A stretch of 64,000 nt of DNA from Yinghuangia elevatio (GTDB taxonomy: Bacteria; Actinomycetota; Actinomycetes; Streptomycetales; Streptomycetaceae). The notes under the pieces were generated by a model that was not told where the DNA came from, searched no databases, and saw only the letters and a list, made by a program, of their open reading frames with translations. Location: NCBI RefSeq assembly GCF_040649515.1, contig NZ_JBEZFP010000014.1, positions 39,788 to 103,787 of the forward strand. Direction: 5' to 3'. Both the position numbers and the translations under genes were made by a program. Below, piece after piece: positions 8,018 to 16,885 of this stretch. Position 1 is the stretch's first letter. Each line of letters starts with the position of its first letter.

Positions 8018-9154
8018 TCAGGGCGTGGCCATGAGTCCGCGCAGGGCGGAGTACGCGGTCTGCACGAACGCGCCCGTCAGCGTCGGACCGGTGTTGGTCA
8101 TGGCCGCAAGTGCGGTGCCGCTTTGCGGGGCGAACCCGAGGAAAGCGACGAACCCGCGCGTGGCACCGGCGTGGAACACCACGCTCTGGCCCCCTACTTG
8201 GCGCGAGTTCCAGACCAGGCACAGTTCGTCGCCCGAACGGGCCCGGCTCAAGCGTGGTTTCCGCACCTCGCGCAGCGCGTCCGCCATCGGCGGCGCGCCG
8301 GTCGGTAGCGCGCCTGTCGATAGCGCGCCGGCCTGCGGCGTGCTCGTCGGCGTCAGGTGGGCGGCCAGGTACCGCAACATGTCGTCCCCGGTCGAGCGGA
8401 GCGCGCCCGCCGCGGGCAGTCCCGGGATCCGCCACGGCGGCAGCGGCCGTCCGCGCCGGTGCCCGACAGCCTGCGCCACGGGATCGGGAGCGCATCCGGT
8501 CGCGGTGAGGCCGAGCGGACGGCAGACACGTTCCGCCAGCAGTTCCGGGTAGGTCCGTCCCGCCGCCCCGGCCAGCAGGCGACCCAGCAGCGCCACCCCG
8601 TAGTTCGAGTAACGGACCCTGCTGCCGGGCCTGTTGGTGACCCGGGTGCGCGGGAGGGCGGCGCGGAACTGGTCGTCGGAGAATGCGGCGTACGGATTGT
8701 CCGACCAGTTCGGCAGGGCACGCACGGCCAGCCCCGGCGGCAGCCTGGGCAGTCCCGACGTGTGAGTGGCCAGGTGCAACAGCGTCATCGGACCTCCGGC
8801 GGCGACCCTCGGGCGGCATCCGGCCGGGAGGTACGCGTCGACGGGGTCGCTGAGGCGCACCTCCCCTCGCGCCACCGAGTCCGCGAGCAGCAACGCGGTG
8901 AAGGTCTTGGTCACCGAGCCGACCTCGTACGCCGTGGCGGGTGTCGCCGGCGCACCGCCTGCGAACTCACGACCATGACACAGCACTTCGGAGCGTCCGT
9001 CGTGGATGGCCGCCAACGTCACGGCCGTTGCGCCGGGGGACGCTTGGACGAGATCGGCGAGAATGTCCGCCGTGCCGATCGTGGCCGCCGTACCGGTCGC
9101 CTGGTCGCGGTCGACCGGCGGGGCATCGTGGCGCGGCGGTTCGCGGTGGGTCAT
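8018..9154 (-). CDS. Serine hydrolase of the class C beta-lactamase/DD-peptidase fold
   Basis: 378 residues from the ATG at 9154, which overlaps the stop of the upstream gene (ATGA). Catalytic motifs are visible: SVTK (S-x-x-K nucleophile motif) at about residue 80, YSN (Y-x-N) near 190, and HAGATRGF (H-x-G) near 335. It lacks a signal peptide, so it looks cytosolic, which is unusual for a peptidoglycan-acting member and leaves room for a role as esterase, peptidase or peptide cyclase. It is the last gene of the coupled set starting with the 60-residue peptide at 11104, which is why a processing role for that peptide is worth testing. Confidence 0.88.
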   Translation of the reverse strand: MTHREPPRHDAPPVDRDQATGTAATIGTADILADLVQASPGATAVTLAAIHDGRSEVLCHGREFAGGAPATPATAYEVGSVTKTFTALLLADSVARGEVRLSDPVDAYLPAGCRPRVAAGGPMTLLHLATHTSGLPRLPPGLAVRALPNWSDNPYAAFSDDQFRAALPRTRVTNRPGSRVRYSNYGVALLGRLLAGAAGRTYPELLAERVCRPLGLTATGCAPDPVAQAVGHRRGRPLPPWRIPGLPAAGALRSTGDDMLRYLAAHLTPTSTPQAGALSTGALPTGAPPMADALREVRKPRLSRARSGDELCLVWNSRQVGGQSVVFHAGATRGFVAFLGFAPQSGTALAAMTNTGPTLTGAFVQTAYSALRGLMATP

Positions 9155-10095
9155 CGGGTCGCGGATGACGCGTCCAGCACGCGCGACAAAGTGGCGGTGC
9201 CGGCGATCACCGCGACGACTGCGGTGTGTTCGTGGTCCCGGAACGCCTCCGCGGGGTCGTCCTCGACCGGATCGGTGTCGCGCGGTGTGAGGCCGTCCGG
9301 GTGTTGGACGGCGGCGAGCCGGTCCCAGGTGGCGGAATCGCACACGGGGGCGCCGACACACGCGTCCACGATGAGGAGTTCGCCGACCAGGTCCCACTGG
9401 CCGACCTCCAGCCAGATGTCCACCCACACCGGCAGCCAGTCCCGCAAGTAGTCGCGTACGGCGGCGGGCAGGCCCTCGGGCCGGGCACCCCAGTCGGTGA
9501 GGTGGAACACCGTGTGGGTGATGCTGTACCCGGTGCTCCAATCGACCGCCCACGGCTCCGGCAGGGCGCCGAGCCACGTGGCCGCCGAGAGCGAGGTCCA
9601 GTCCGGCCGGTCCCCGAGGCCGATCACGCGCCGCGCGTTGGCCACCGCCAGCCTGCGGTTCGGCAGCAACTCGACGGCGTTGGGCGCGCGCAGGCGGGTG
9701 AACGAGTCAAGCAGGTCTTCCAGCGGCTGATGCCGGTATCCGACGCGGGCGAAGTGGGCGTACGTCTCCACCGGATCGGTGAGCAGCATGTGCCGCAGCT
9801 GCCTTTCGTACAGCAGGTCGCCGCCGTGCAGTTGCCGCCAGCACAGGTCCATCAGGTCGCGTGCCGCCTCGAGGTCGCGTGCCCCGGCGACGCCGTCGCG
9901 CAGCACGAGGGACGCTGCGAGCGCGGCCTCACCCAGGGGCTTGTACGCGCTGTCCGGATCGGCGAAGTCCACGGTGGCGTCCGGCGGAAGGTCGCCCTGC
10001 CCGGTGCGGTACCGGGTGTGCAGCCAGTGCAGCGCGCGTGAGGACCACCGCTGCGCGGTGGCGAGCAGTTCGGTGTCGGTCGCGGCGTCGGTCAT
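9151..10095 (-). CDS. Unknown actinobacterial protein, DUF6895-like
   Basis: 314 residues from the ATG at 10095, overlapping the preceding stop by ATGA and followed by another ATGA overlap with the hydrolase gene. It is largely alpha-helical and soluble, with repeated tryptophan/histidine-rich turns: RALHWLHTRYR near residue 15, KPLGEAALAASLVLRDGV, LYERQLRHMLLTDPVETYAHFARVGY, and near the end YSITHTVFHLTDWG and QWDLVGELLIVDAC. From memory this fits a family listed as DUF6895; I cannot confirm by search. No catalytic motif is assigned. The alpha-helical repeats would suit a substrate-binding or terpenoid-cyclase-like barrel, but that is only a guess. Confidence 0.7.
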   Translation of the reverse strand: MTDAATDTELLATAQRWSSRALHWLHTRYRTGQGDLPPDATVDFADPDSAYKPLGEAALAASLVLRDGVAGARDLEAARDLMDLCWRQLHGGDLLYERQLRHMLLTDPVETYAHFARVGYRHQPLEDLLDSFTRLRAPNAVELLPNRRLAVANARRVIGLGDRPDWTSLSAATWLGALPEPWAVDWSTGYSITHTVFHLTDWGARPEGLPAAVRDYLRDWLPVWVDIWLEVGQWDLVGELLIVDACVGAPVCDSATWDRLAAVQHPDGLTPRDTDPVEDDPAEAFRDHEHTAVVAVIAGTATLSRVLDASSATR

Positions 10096-10874
10096 CGCGG
10101 TTCTCCGGTGGCCTGCGTGTCGCCGGTCGACGGCTCGTCTGCGTTCGACGGCGGCTCTTCCGTCGGCGGCGGCTTTTCGGTGTGTCGGGCCGATTCCGCG
10201 GACAGTCGGTCGGCCAACGCCATCTCCAGCGCGGAACGGGCGCTTCCGTCCCCGATCTGCCGCAGGCGTACCAGCATCGGCGGCACCTCCACCGGCAGCG
10301 TCACCCCGGCGCGCTCCGACCAGGCCAGCCAGCGCGTGAGGCGTACGGCAGTGCGGTGGTCGCGCCGCAACAGCGCACGGACCGCGCCCCGGGACAACGA
10401 GAGCGGGTCGCGCCGCGCGGCGTCGTGGACCGGGCCTTCGAGGCCGGGCAGCGCCAGCGCGGACAACTGCGCCATCGCAAGCGACCACGCTTGCCAGCCG
10501 CCGCCCTGGGGCGGCCGTTCCGGCGCCGCGACGGCCGGGATCACGGCACCGGCCTGGACGGCGAGGCGTCCGGCGGCCCAGTCCCGCCAGACCGCCGGCG
10601 ACGCGTGGGCTCCGGGGCCGTCGGCGGGCGGGAAGACCCGGAAGGCACTCGCCACCACCGTCGCCGTCTCCGGATCGGGCGGCCGGGAATCCATCAGGGC
10701 GGGGGCGAAGACATCGGGGCCGAGCACCCGTACGGCGGCAAGTTCGGCGGTGGAGGGCGGATCCGGGAACACGACCGCACCCCCGCCGCCCGCAAGGGCG
10801 TCGAGGGCGCGACCCGCCATCCGCTCAACTGCGTCGGCGTATTCGTCGCGCAGCGCGTCTGCGGTGACTGGCAT
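10092..10874 (-). CDS. Hypothetical protein in peptide operon
   Basis: 260 residues from the ATG at 10874, with GGAGG about 10 nt upstream. Mostly helical and soluble, with Pro-rich loops, an Arg-rich stretch (RRDPLSLSRGAVRALLRRDHRTAVRL) in the second half and a disordered C-terminal tail rich in Pro, Thr and Glu. No family or motif is recognised. It lies 47 nt after the 60-residue peptide gene and overlaps the next gene by 4 nt, so it belongs to the same transcript. Confidence 0.7.
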   Translation of the reverse strand: MPVTADALRDEYADAVERMAGRALDALAGGGGAVVFPDPPSTAELAAVRVLGPDVFAPALMDSRPPDPETATVVASAFRVFPPADGPGAHASPAVWRDWAAGRLAVQAGAVIPAVAAPERPPQGGGWQAWSLAMAQLSALALPGLEGPVHDAARRDPLSLSRGAVRALLRRDHRTAVRLTRWLAWSERAGVTLPVEVPPMLVRLRQIGDGSARSALEMALADRLSAESARHTEKPPPTEEPPSNADEPSTGDTQATGEPR

Positions 10875-10921
10875 GGCTTGTGGAGCCTCCTGTCAGGGCG
10901 GGTGAAGTCGGACCAGGGGAC

Positions 10922-11104
10922 CTACCGGCCCTTTTCCTTGGGCTGCTTCGGGGAGAGGAGAAGCAGAAGGAAGTACGCCGACGCCGGGCACGGCATGGGC
11001 GCGTCGCTGATGGGCGCCTCGTCCTCCGCGAGCAGCGCGGTCAGCGCCGTCTGCTCGACCGACGAGGCCACGGCCTCCGTTGTCGGGTGCAGCTTGGTGA
11101 GCAT
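10922..11104 (-). CDS. 60-residue peptide, possible RiPP precursor
   Basis: Minus-strand ATG at 11104 with a strong GAGGAG site 6 nt upstream. The first half is acidic and helical (MLTKLHPTTEAVASSVEQTA followed by an LLAEDEAP step), like a leader. The second half changes character: PMPCPASAYF, a run of five leucines and a basic tail SPKQPKEKGR. It has a single cysteine. It is the first gene of a coupled set with two unknown proteins and a serine hydrolase. No known precursor family is recognised; it might instead be a small membrane-active or regulatory protein. Confidence 0.65.
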   Translation of the reverse strand: MLTKLHPTTEAVASSVEQTALTALLAEDEAPISDAPMPCPASAYFLLLLLSPKQPKEKGR

Positions 11105-11326
11105 GAGATCTCCTCACGATCGAACGGCGTCCGGATGGCGCCGTCTCTTCAGAGTCACAAATCATGATCGAGGTCGCCAGCCGACACGGTTGGTTGGCGC
11201 GCCGGACGGACGGGCCCAGGATCGTTGTTCTTCCCGGTCGGAGAACCGGGCGCCGGAGGGTACGGGTTGCGGCCGGACGGCGCACGCCGGCCTGGCCCAA
11301 ACGGGTCGTGGCCGCGACCGCGGCGG

Positions 11327-12070
11327 TCAGAGTTCGGCGACGAGGAGGCGGTAGCCGACGTCGATGCTGTCCAGTGCCAATAGATCGGCGTAACGGTCCT
11401 GCCAGCGACCGGTGTTCAGGTCGTCCTCGAGCGCGGCCAGGCCGGGCGCCAGGGCGGCGTCGCCGGTCTGCGCGAGCATCGAGATGCCGGCGCGTACCCG
11501 GGGGTCCAGGTACGCCTGCGGCCGCCGCCAGAACGCGGCACCGAAGCCGTCGGTGCAGTCGTGCGGGATGGGCACGGGCTCCTGCCATGCCCCGCCCAGC
11601 AGTTCGGCCACGACGTCGATCGGCATGGCCCGCTCGTCGTCGAACTCGGCGGCCTGCGGGAGGTAGTCCCGCACCAGCCAGAACCGTTCGCGGAACACCT
11701 GCTGGTCCCACGTCAGGACCACGATGCGGCGCCTGGCGATCCGGCGCAGCTCGGCGATCCCGGCCTCCGGATCGGTCCAGTGGTGGATGGTCAGCAGGGC
11801 CATGACGGCATCGGCGGCGCCGTCGCGCACCGGCAGGCGTTCGGCCACCGCGCGCACGGCGGGCGCGGCACCGGGCGGCCGCTGCGCGATCATGACCTCG
11901 CTGGGCTCGACTGCGAGGACCGTCTGAGGCGGTTCGTACGAGCCGCTGCCGGCCCCGATGTTGATCACGTCGGACGCGTCCCCCAGCGCCGCGTGGATCT
12001 GCGCGGCAATCCGCGGATCCGGCTGCCGGGTGTGGACGTACGAAGTGCCGATCGTGTCGTAGATGTTCAT
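11327..12070 (-). CDS. Class I SAM-dependent methyltransferase
   Basis: 247 residues from the ATG at 12070. Motif I is present as VINIGAGSGSYEP (residues about 35-47), followed by VLAVEPSEVMIAQRP (acidic residue that contacts the ribose) and DAVMALLTIHHWTDPEAGIAELRRIARR (motifs II/III), the pattern of Methyltransf_11 proteins. The substrate is not evident. It stands 222 nt upstream of the 60-residue peptide gene on the same strand and could act with that operon, but the gap allows a separate promoter. Confidence 0.87.
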   Translation of the reverse strand: MNIYDTIGTSYVHTRQPDPRIAAQIHAALGDASDVINIGAGSGSYEPPQTVLAVEPSEVMIAQRPPGAAPAVRAVAERLPVRDGAADAVMALLTIHHWTDPEAGIAELRRIARRRIVVLTWDQQVFRERFWLVRDYLPQAAEFDDERAMPIDVVAELLGGAWQEPVPIPHDCTDGFGAAFWRRPQAYLDPRVRAGISMLAQTGDAALAPGLAALEDDLNTGRWQDRYADLLALDSIDVGYRLLVAEL

Positions 12071-12375
12071 GGCCCAAGTATCCGGATGGCCCGATCACCC
12101 CCGCGGGCAGCCCCCACCCCGAACACCACTACCCACCAGGCCGGTTGACCACCGCCGCCAACGCCGGACCCTGGTGAGGTCGATGACGGATCTGGCCTGT
12201 TTCCCGCTGATCGGGGCGTCGGCTGCGCTTGCCGTCTGGCCGATCATCTTAGGCCACTCGGCGGTGCTTCGTAGGGCTCGGTGGGGCGGGGAGCTTGACG
12301 GCGCATTGTTTGCGGTCAAACGATGTACCTCCATCGGCGGCCGGGTCGGCGCCGGGCGGGCACGAGGAGGCGGAC
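12071..12375. other. Intergenic region with no recognised gene
   Basis: About 305 bp between the divergent methyltransferase and LuxR genes. Short open frames exist on both strands but none has a ribosome site plus a recognisable product. It must hold the two divergent promoters. Confidence 0.5.
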
Positions 12376-13434
12376 ATGGAAAGACGTACGGTCGCCGCGG
12401 CGGTCGGGGTGGGCCTTGCCCTCAACCGGCCCGGCGGTGCCGACTGGAGACAGGCGTTCGACGCGCTCGCACTCGCCCTGCCGGAGCTGAGCGCCGTGCA
12501 GGTCACGGGATGGGACCCGGTCGCGTCGCGCTATGCGGTGGTCGCCGAGCAGGGCTACCCGAGCGGCGTCTCGGCCGACCTGACCGGCATGCCGGGAACC
12601 GTGTGGGGGCGGCTGCTGCGCAATTCGGACCTGCCGCTGCTGATGGACGACGAGGGCCTCGGCTTCCGGGGCTCGCCGCACTATCGCGACTGGCTCGCAC
12701 CGGCCGGCTACGACGACGGGCTCGGTGCCTGCCTGCGCGACGAGGCGGGGCGGCCCGCCGGGTTCATCCAGATGAGCGCCGGACGCCCGGCGGCGTTCGG
12801 GGAGGCGGCGCGGGCCTTTGTGGCGGAGGTTGCGGCGTTCCTCGTACCGCATGTCGACCCGTGCCTGAGTCCGCAGGTGGACGCGGCGTACGGTCCCGAC
12901 TGGACGGGGAACCGGGTCACTCCCGACGGCCGCGTGCTGCCGCTGCGCGCGCGGCCGGAAGGGCCGACCGCGCAGGACGCCGGGCTCCGCTCGCTGGCCG
13001 TCCGCTTCGCGGCGCTGCGCGAACCGCGCCTGGAGTTCCTGTGGCCCGTCGGCCGGCGCTGGCTCCAGGCGGTCCTGCTCGCCGCCGGGCGGTCGTCGTA
13101 CGCCGGGGCGGTGCTGCTCACGCGCGCGTATCCCAACGAGAGCGGCCTCACCATGCGCGAGGTCGACGTGCTCACCGCCATCGCCGCCGGGCACGCCAAC
13201 CCGGTGATCGCGGACCGGCTCACCATCGGGCGCCGCACGGTGGAGACGTACGTGGAACGCCTGCTCGGCAAGCTCGACTGCCGCTCGCGCAGCGAGTTGG
13301 CCGCCGTCGCGGCGCGCAACGGCCTGGTGCGCCCGCGTCCCGGGTCCGGGGACCTGGGCGATCGCGCCTCGTTCACCCGCACCGCGTCCCGCCGGGGCAC
13401 CCCTCGGTGGCCTGACGCGCGAACTTGTCCGTGA
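12376..13434 (+). CDS. LuxR-family transcriptional regulator with GAF-like sensor
   Basis: 352 residues from the ATG at 12376, with GAGGAGG 5 nt upstream. Residues 1-180 form a GAF-like domain (GVGLALNRPGGADWRQAFDAL start, LPLLMDDEGLGF and a buried FIQMSAGRPAAF strand). The C-terminal 65 residues before the tail are a LuxR helix-turn-helix: LTMREVDVLTAIAAGHANPVIADRLTIGRRTVETYVERLL. There is no receiver domain, so it senses a ligand or interacts directly. It is followed 80 bp later by a class II deacetylase gene on the same strand; such pairs recur in actinomycetes and suggest that it controls that gene. Confidence 0.88.
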   Translation: MERRTVAAAVGVGLALNRPGGADWRQAFDALALALPELSAVQVTGWDPVASRYAVVAEQGYPSGVSADLTGMPGTVWGRLLRNSDLPLLMDDEGLGFRGSPHYRDWLAPAGYDDGLGACLRDEAGRPAGFIQMSAGRPAAFGEAARAFVAEVAAFLVPHVDPCLSPQVDAAYGPDWTGNRVTPDGRVLPLRARPEGPTAQDAGLRSLAVRFAALREPRLEFLWPVGRRWLQAVLLAAGRSSYAGAVLLTRAYPNESGLTMREVDVLTAIAAGHANPVIADRLTIGRRTVETYVERLLGKLDCRSRSELAAVAARNGLVRPRPGSGDLGDRASFTRTASRRGTPRWPDARTCP

Positions 13435-13514
13435 ACTCACGGACCCGCCGCCCACCCCGCGCGCCCGAGGCTTGCATCCCCAACGCCGGACCGCGATGCG
13501 CCGAGGAGGCCGCA

Positions 13515-14615
13515 ATGACCACCGGATACGTCTACCACGAGATCTTCGGCTGGCATGACACCGGAACCCACGCGGGATTGTTCCCCTCGAACCCCGCCGC
13601 CGGGCTCCAGCCGCTGGTCCACGTCGAGAACGCGGAGACCAAGCGCCGCCTGCACGAACTCCTGGTGGTCTCGGGGCTCGCCGACCAACTGGTGCGGCTG
13701 GCACCGCGCGCGGCCACCGAGGAGGAGATCCTGCGCGTGCACGACCGCGCGCACCTCGACCGGGTGCGGGCCGAGAGCCTGCTGCCCAAGGGCGGCGACG
13801 CGGGCGACGGCCTCAGCCCGTTCGGCCAGGGCGCGTACGAGATCGCGGCGCTCGCCGCGGGCGGCGCCATCGTGGCGGTCGACGCGGTGCTGGACGGTGT
13901 CGTGGACAACGCGTACGCCCTGGTGCGGCCGCCGGGCCACCACGCCGAACCGCAGACCGGCATGGGCTTCTGCATCTTCGGCAACGTCGCCGTCGCGGTC
14001 CGGCACGCCATGGCGGCGCGCGGCATCGAGCGCGTCGCCGTCCTCGACTGGGACGTGCACCACGGCAACGGCACCCAGAAGGCGTTCTACGCCGACCCGG
14101 ACGTCCTGACGATCTCGCTGCACCAGGACGACGTTTTCCCGCCGCGCAGCGGGTACCGCGACGAGCGCGGCGAGGGGGCGGGGCTGGGCTCCGCCGTCAA
14201 CGTCCCGCTCCCGGCCGGTTCCGGCGACGGGGCCTACCTGTACGCGATGGACACCGTGGTCGTCCCCGCGCTCCGTGCCTTCGAGCCGCAACTCGTGCTG
14301 GTCGCCTCGGGGTTCGACGCCAGTGCGATGGACCCGATGGCCCGCCAGATGGTCACCTCCGAGGGCTACCGGGCACTCACCGAACGCCTGCTCGACACCG
14401 CGGCCGACCTGTGCGGCGGCCGGGTCGTGATGTCGCACGAGGGCGGCTACAACCCGTCGTACGTCCCCTTCTGCGGCCTCGCGGTGATCGAGGCGATGGC
14501 CGGAGTCCGCACGCTGGACGACCCGTTCCTCCCGATCGTCTCCGGCTTCGCCGGCCAGGACCTCCAGCCCCATCAGCGCGAAGCCGTCGACGCCGCCCGG
14601 TCGCTCCTCAAGTGA
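13515..14615 (+). CDS. Class II histone-deacetylase-like amidohydrolase
   Basis: 366 residues from the ATG at 13515, with GAGGAGG upstream. Zinc-hydrolase signatures are clear: RPPGHHAEP (paired active-site histidines, about residue 140), DWDVHHGNGTQ (metal-binding Asp and His, about 180), ASGFDASAMDP (second metal Asp) and HEGGYNPSYVPFC (active-site Gly-Gly-Tyr). The family removes acetyl groups from acetylpolyamines or small acetyl-amides in bacteria. No transport signal is present, so it is cytosolic. The LuxR/GAF gene directly upstream is the probable regulator. Confidence 0.92.
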   Translation: MTTGYVYHEIFGWHDTGTHAGLFPSNPAAGLQPLVHVENAETKRRLHELLVVSGLADQLVRLAPRAATEEEILRVHDRAHLDRVRAESLLPKGGDAGDGLSPFGQGAYEIAALAAGGAIVAVDAVLDGVVDNAYALVRPPGHHAEPQTGMGFCIFGNVAVAVRHAMAARGIERVAVLDWDVHHGNGTQKAFYADPDVLTISLHQDDVFPPRSGYRDERGEGAGLGSAVNVPLPAGSGDGAYLYAMDTVVVPALRAFEPQLVLVASGFDASAMDPMARQMVTSEGYRALTERLLDTAADLCGGRVVMSHEGGYNPSYVPFCGLAVIEAMAGVRTLDDPFLPIVSGFAGQDLQPHQREAVDAARSLLK

Positions 14616-14732
14616 CGGCGGCGCCGCAACGCGCGGTGCCGGGGCGGCAGTCGGACGATCGGCGCGGCGGTGTGAGCCGCCCTGCCGAACCGGCTCCGAC
14701 CGGCGGCCCCCGACCGGGTATCGTCGGCACGC

Positions 14733-15698
14733 ATGGGTTTCGACACAAGCTTCCACCCCGTTGACCTGGCCCTCGTCCAGGACCGCCTACTGCCGTACAT
14801 CGCCGGGGTCGGCGACGACGACGGCCTCGACGACCTCCTCGACCGGGCGGTGGCCGTCCGCCGGACGCGGTTCGAGGCCAAGCAGTGGGCGGTCGGGGCG
14901 ATCGACGCCGCCAAGGGGCTGGGCGTGGACGCGTTCGACACCAGGCTGCACGTGTGGGGCCGCCCGTTCTTCGTCACCGGGGACGATCCTGCGCAGGTCG
15001 TCCACGACATCGGGCGCTATCTGGCCGCCACGCCGGAGGAAGTCCCGGCGCTCGCCCGCGAGATGCTCGACCGCCTGCACCCCGGGCTCGCCGCGCACGC
15101 CACCCCTTCGACGGAAGGCGTCATCCCCGAGGCGGGGGCGCTGCGCGAGCACATGTCGTGGCGCATGCGGATCCTGCGGGCGGCCGGCGCCGCACTGCGC
15201 TCCGGCGCGCCGACCGTACGCGATCCCGACACCGGGCGCGAACACCCGCCCGGCGTCCTCATCGACAGCGAAGTCCCCTTCAGCGTCGTCGAGTTCGCGG
15301 CCATTTTCCACCCCGGCTGGATGTCGCGGGGCTACACCTGGCCGACCCGGGTGTGTGCCACCGCGGGCGTCGACGACGTCGGCTTCGGCCTGCCGACTCC
15401 GCTGTACGACGCGCTGGCCGAGGTGTTCCCGAGCCGCGACTGGGCGGCGGAGCCCACCATCACCGGGAACTACTCGGTAGGCGGCCTGGTCCCTCCGCAC
15501 GCGGTCGCCGCGGCGCGCGCCAATCTGCGCACGCACCGCGACGAACTCCTGGCCCCCGCACACGCCGACGGCTGGGGCCACGACCTGGCCACGGACCTGA
15601 CCAAAGTCGACGAGGCCATGGCGTACGCGGAGGCGCACGGCTTCGCCTTCTGCGAGGCCACCGAGATCTACAGCGGCATGGAGGGCTCGCTCAACTGA
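14733..15698 (+). CDS. Hypothetical protein
   Basis: 321 residues from the ATG at 14733. Soluble, no signal peptide. Recognisable stretches include FDTSFHPVDL at the start, a DTRLHVWGRPFFV turn, a helix EMLDRLHPGLAAH, and near the end EAMAYAEAHGFAFCEATEIYSG. I do not recognise the family. The upstream 117 bp hold no gene. It converges with the acyl-CoA dehydrogenase operon. Confidence 0.75.
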   Translation: MGFDTSFHPVDLALVQDRLLPYIAGVGDDDGLDDLLDRAVAVRRTRFEAKQWAVGAIDAAKGLGVDAFDTRLHVWGRPFFVTGDDPAQVVHDIGRYLAATPEEVPALAREMLDRLHPGLAAHATPSTEGVIPEAGALREHMSWRMRILRAAGAALRSGAPTVRDPDTGREHPPGVLIDSEVPFSVVEFAAIFHPGWMSRGYTWPTRVCATAGVDDVGFGLPTPLYDALAEVFPSRDWAAEPTITGNYSVGGLVPPHAVAAARANLRTHRDELLAPAHADGWGHDLATDLTKVDEAMAYAEAHGFAFCEATEIYSGMEGSLN

Positions 15699-15759
15699 CG
15701 CGCCGGCTCGCGCCACGGGAACGTCGGCCCCACTCGACCGGGCGAAGCGTGGCGCGTCA
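15696..15759. terminator. Possible bidirectional terminator between convergent genes
   Basis: Nested inverted repeats span both stop codons: TGACGCGCC (15696-15704) with GGCGCGTCA (15751-15759), and GCGCCACG (15710-15717) with CGTGGCGC (15748-15755). The inner loop is about 30 nt, longer than ideal. Confidence 0.35.
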
Positions 15760-16884
15760 GGTGCGGGCGCCGAGGTCGAAAGCCTGGCGGGCGACGAGTC
15801 CGCGCATGGTTTCGGAGGTGCCGCCGCCGATGGTCTCCAGGATCGCCTGCCGCCACATGAACTCGATGTCGGTGCCCTTGACGAGCGCCTCCGGCGAGCC
15901 GAACTCCATGGCCGCACGGGCGATTTCCTGGGCAACGGTGGTTCCGGCGAGCTTGTGGTACGCGGCCGGGACCGCGGACGGCTCACCGGCGATGATCTCG
16001 CCCAGCAGCGCCAGGGCCAGTGCTTCGACCTCCGCCACCCGCACCGCCAGCTCGGCCAGGCGTCCGCGGACCGCCGGGTCCTGGCCGAGGCCCGCGTCCT
16101 CGACCCAGCGGACCAGGTCCTGGAGGTCGCGCCGGAGCCGTTTGGGCGGGAACTGCACGTGCCGCTCGACGGCGAGGGCCGACCCGACGACCTGCCAGCC
16201 CTCGTTCTCCGCGCCGACGCGGTCCGCGACCGGGACGCGCACATCATCGAAGCGGACCTCGTTCAGGCGGCCGCCGTCGTGCGTCGGGATCGGGGACACC
16301 GTGACCCCTGGGTGGTCGAGGGGGACGATCAGCACGCTGAGCCCGCGCGACCTGCTGTCGGCCGCGCCGGTCCGGCAGAGCAGCCAGATGCAGTCTGCCC
16401 AATGGGCGTTGGAGGTCCAGCACTTCGCGCCGTCGACCTGGTACTCGTCCTGGGACACGCGCTGCGCACGGGTGCGGACCGCGGCCAGGTCCGATCCCGC
16501 GTCGGGCTCCGAGTAGCCGAGGGCGAAGTTGAGGCGGCCCTCTCGCAGTCGCGGCAGGAAGCGGTCGCGCTGCTCGGCGGTTCCGTGTGCCATCAGCGCC
16601 TTGGCCATCAGGCCGGGGCCCATCGGGGGACGGGCGACGCGCGCGTACGCCATTTCGTCCCACAGGATGAACTCGTAGGCGGGCGACAGCCCCGCGCCGC
16701 CGAACTCCTCCGGCCAGGAGAGCGACAGCCAGCCGCGGTCGCCGAGGGCCCGGTAGAGCCCGCGTACGCCCTCCCCCGTCTTCTCGCGGCGGTGGAAGTA
16801 TCCGTCCAAGTCCCGGAAGTCCGCGAGGAATTCCAGCACCTGGGCGCGGAACTCCTCCTCCTCGGGGGTGAATCCGAAGTCCAC
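15757..16884 (-). CDS. Acyl-CoA dehydrogenase
   Basis: 375 residues from a GTG at 16884, one base after the upstream enoyl-CoA hydratase stop. Full three-domain ACAD architecture: N-terminal helices (LGDRGWLSLSWPEEFGG), FAD/substrate loop YSEPDAGSDLAAVRTRA, WTSNAH in the beta domain and a C-terminal ETIGGGTSETMRGLVARQAF segment. It oxidises an acyl-CoA at C2-C3, passing electrons to ETF. Known family members with this GGGTSE ending act on bulky or steroid-derived CoA esters. Last gene of a five-gene coupled operon (20797 to 15757) of three further dehydrogenases and a hydratase. Confidence 0.93.
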   Translation of the reverse strand: MDFGFTPEEEEFRAQVLEFLADFRDLDGYFHRREKTGEGVRGLYRALGDRGWLSLSWPEEFGGAGLSPAYEFILWDEMAYARVARPPMGPGLMAKALMAHGTAEQRDRFLPRLREGRLNFALGYSEPDAGSDLAAVRTRAQRVSQDEYQVDGAKCWTSNAHWADCIWLLCRTGAADSRSRGLSVLIVPLDHPGVTVSPIPTHDGGRLNEVRFDDVRVPVADRVGAENEGWQVVGSALAVERHVQFPPKRLRRDLQDLVRWVEDAGLGQDPAVRGRLAELAVRVAEVEALALALLGEIIAGEPSAVPAAYHKLAGTTVAQEIARAAMEFGSPEALVKGTDIEFMWRQAILETIGGGTSETMRGLVARQAFDLGART

Positions 16885-16885
16885 G

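Noticed and set aside
12180..12300. Possible transposase remnant in the methyltransferase/LuxR gap
   Set aside because: The translated pieces did not match any transposase motif I could recognise and no terminal repeats were seen.
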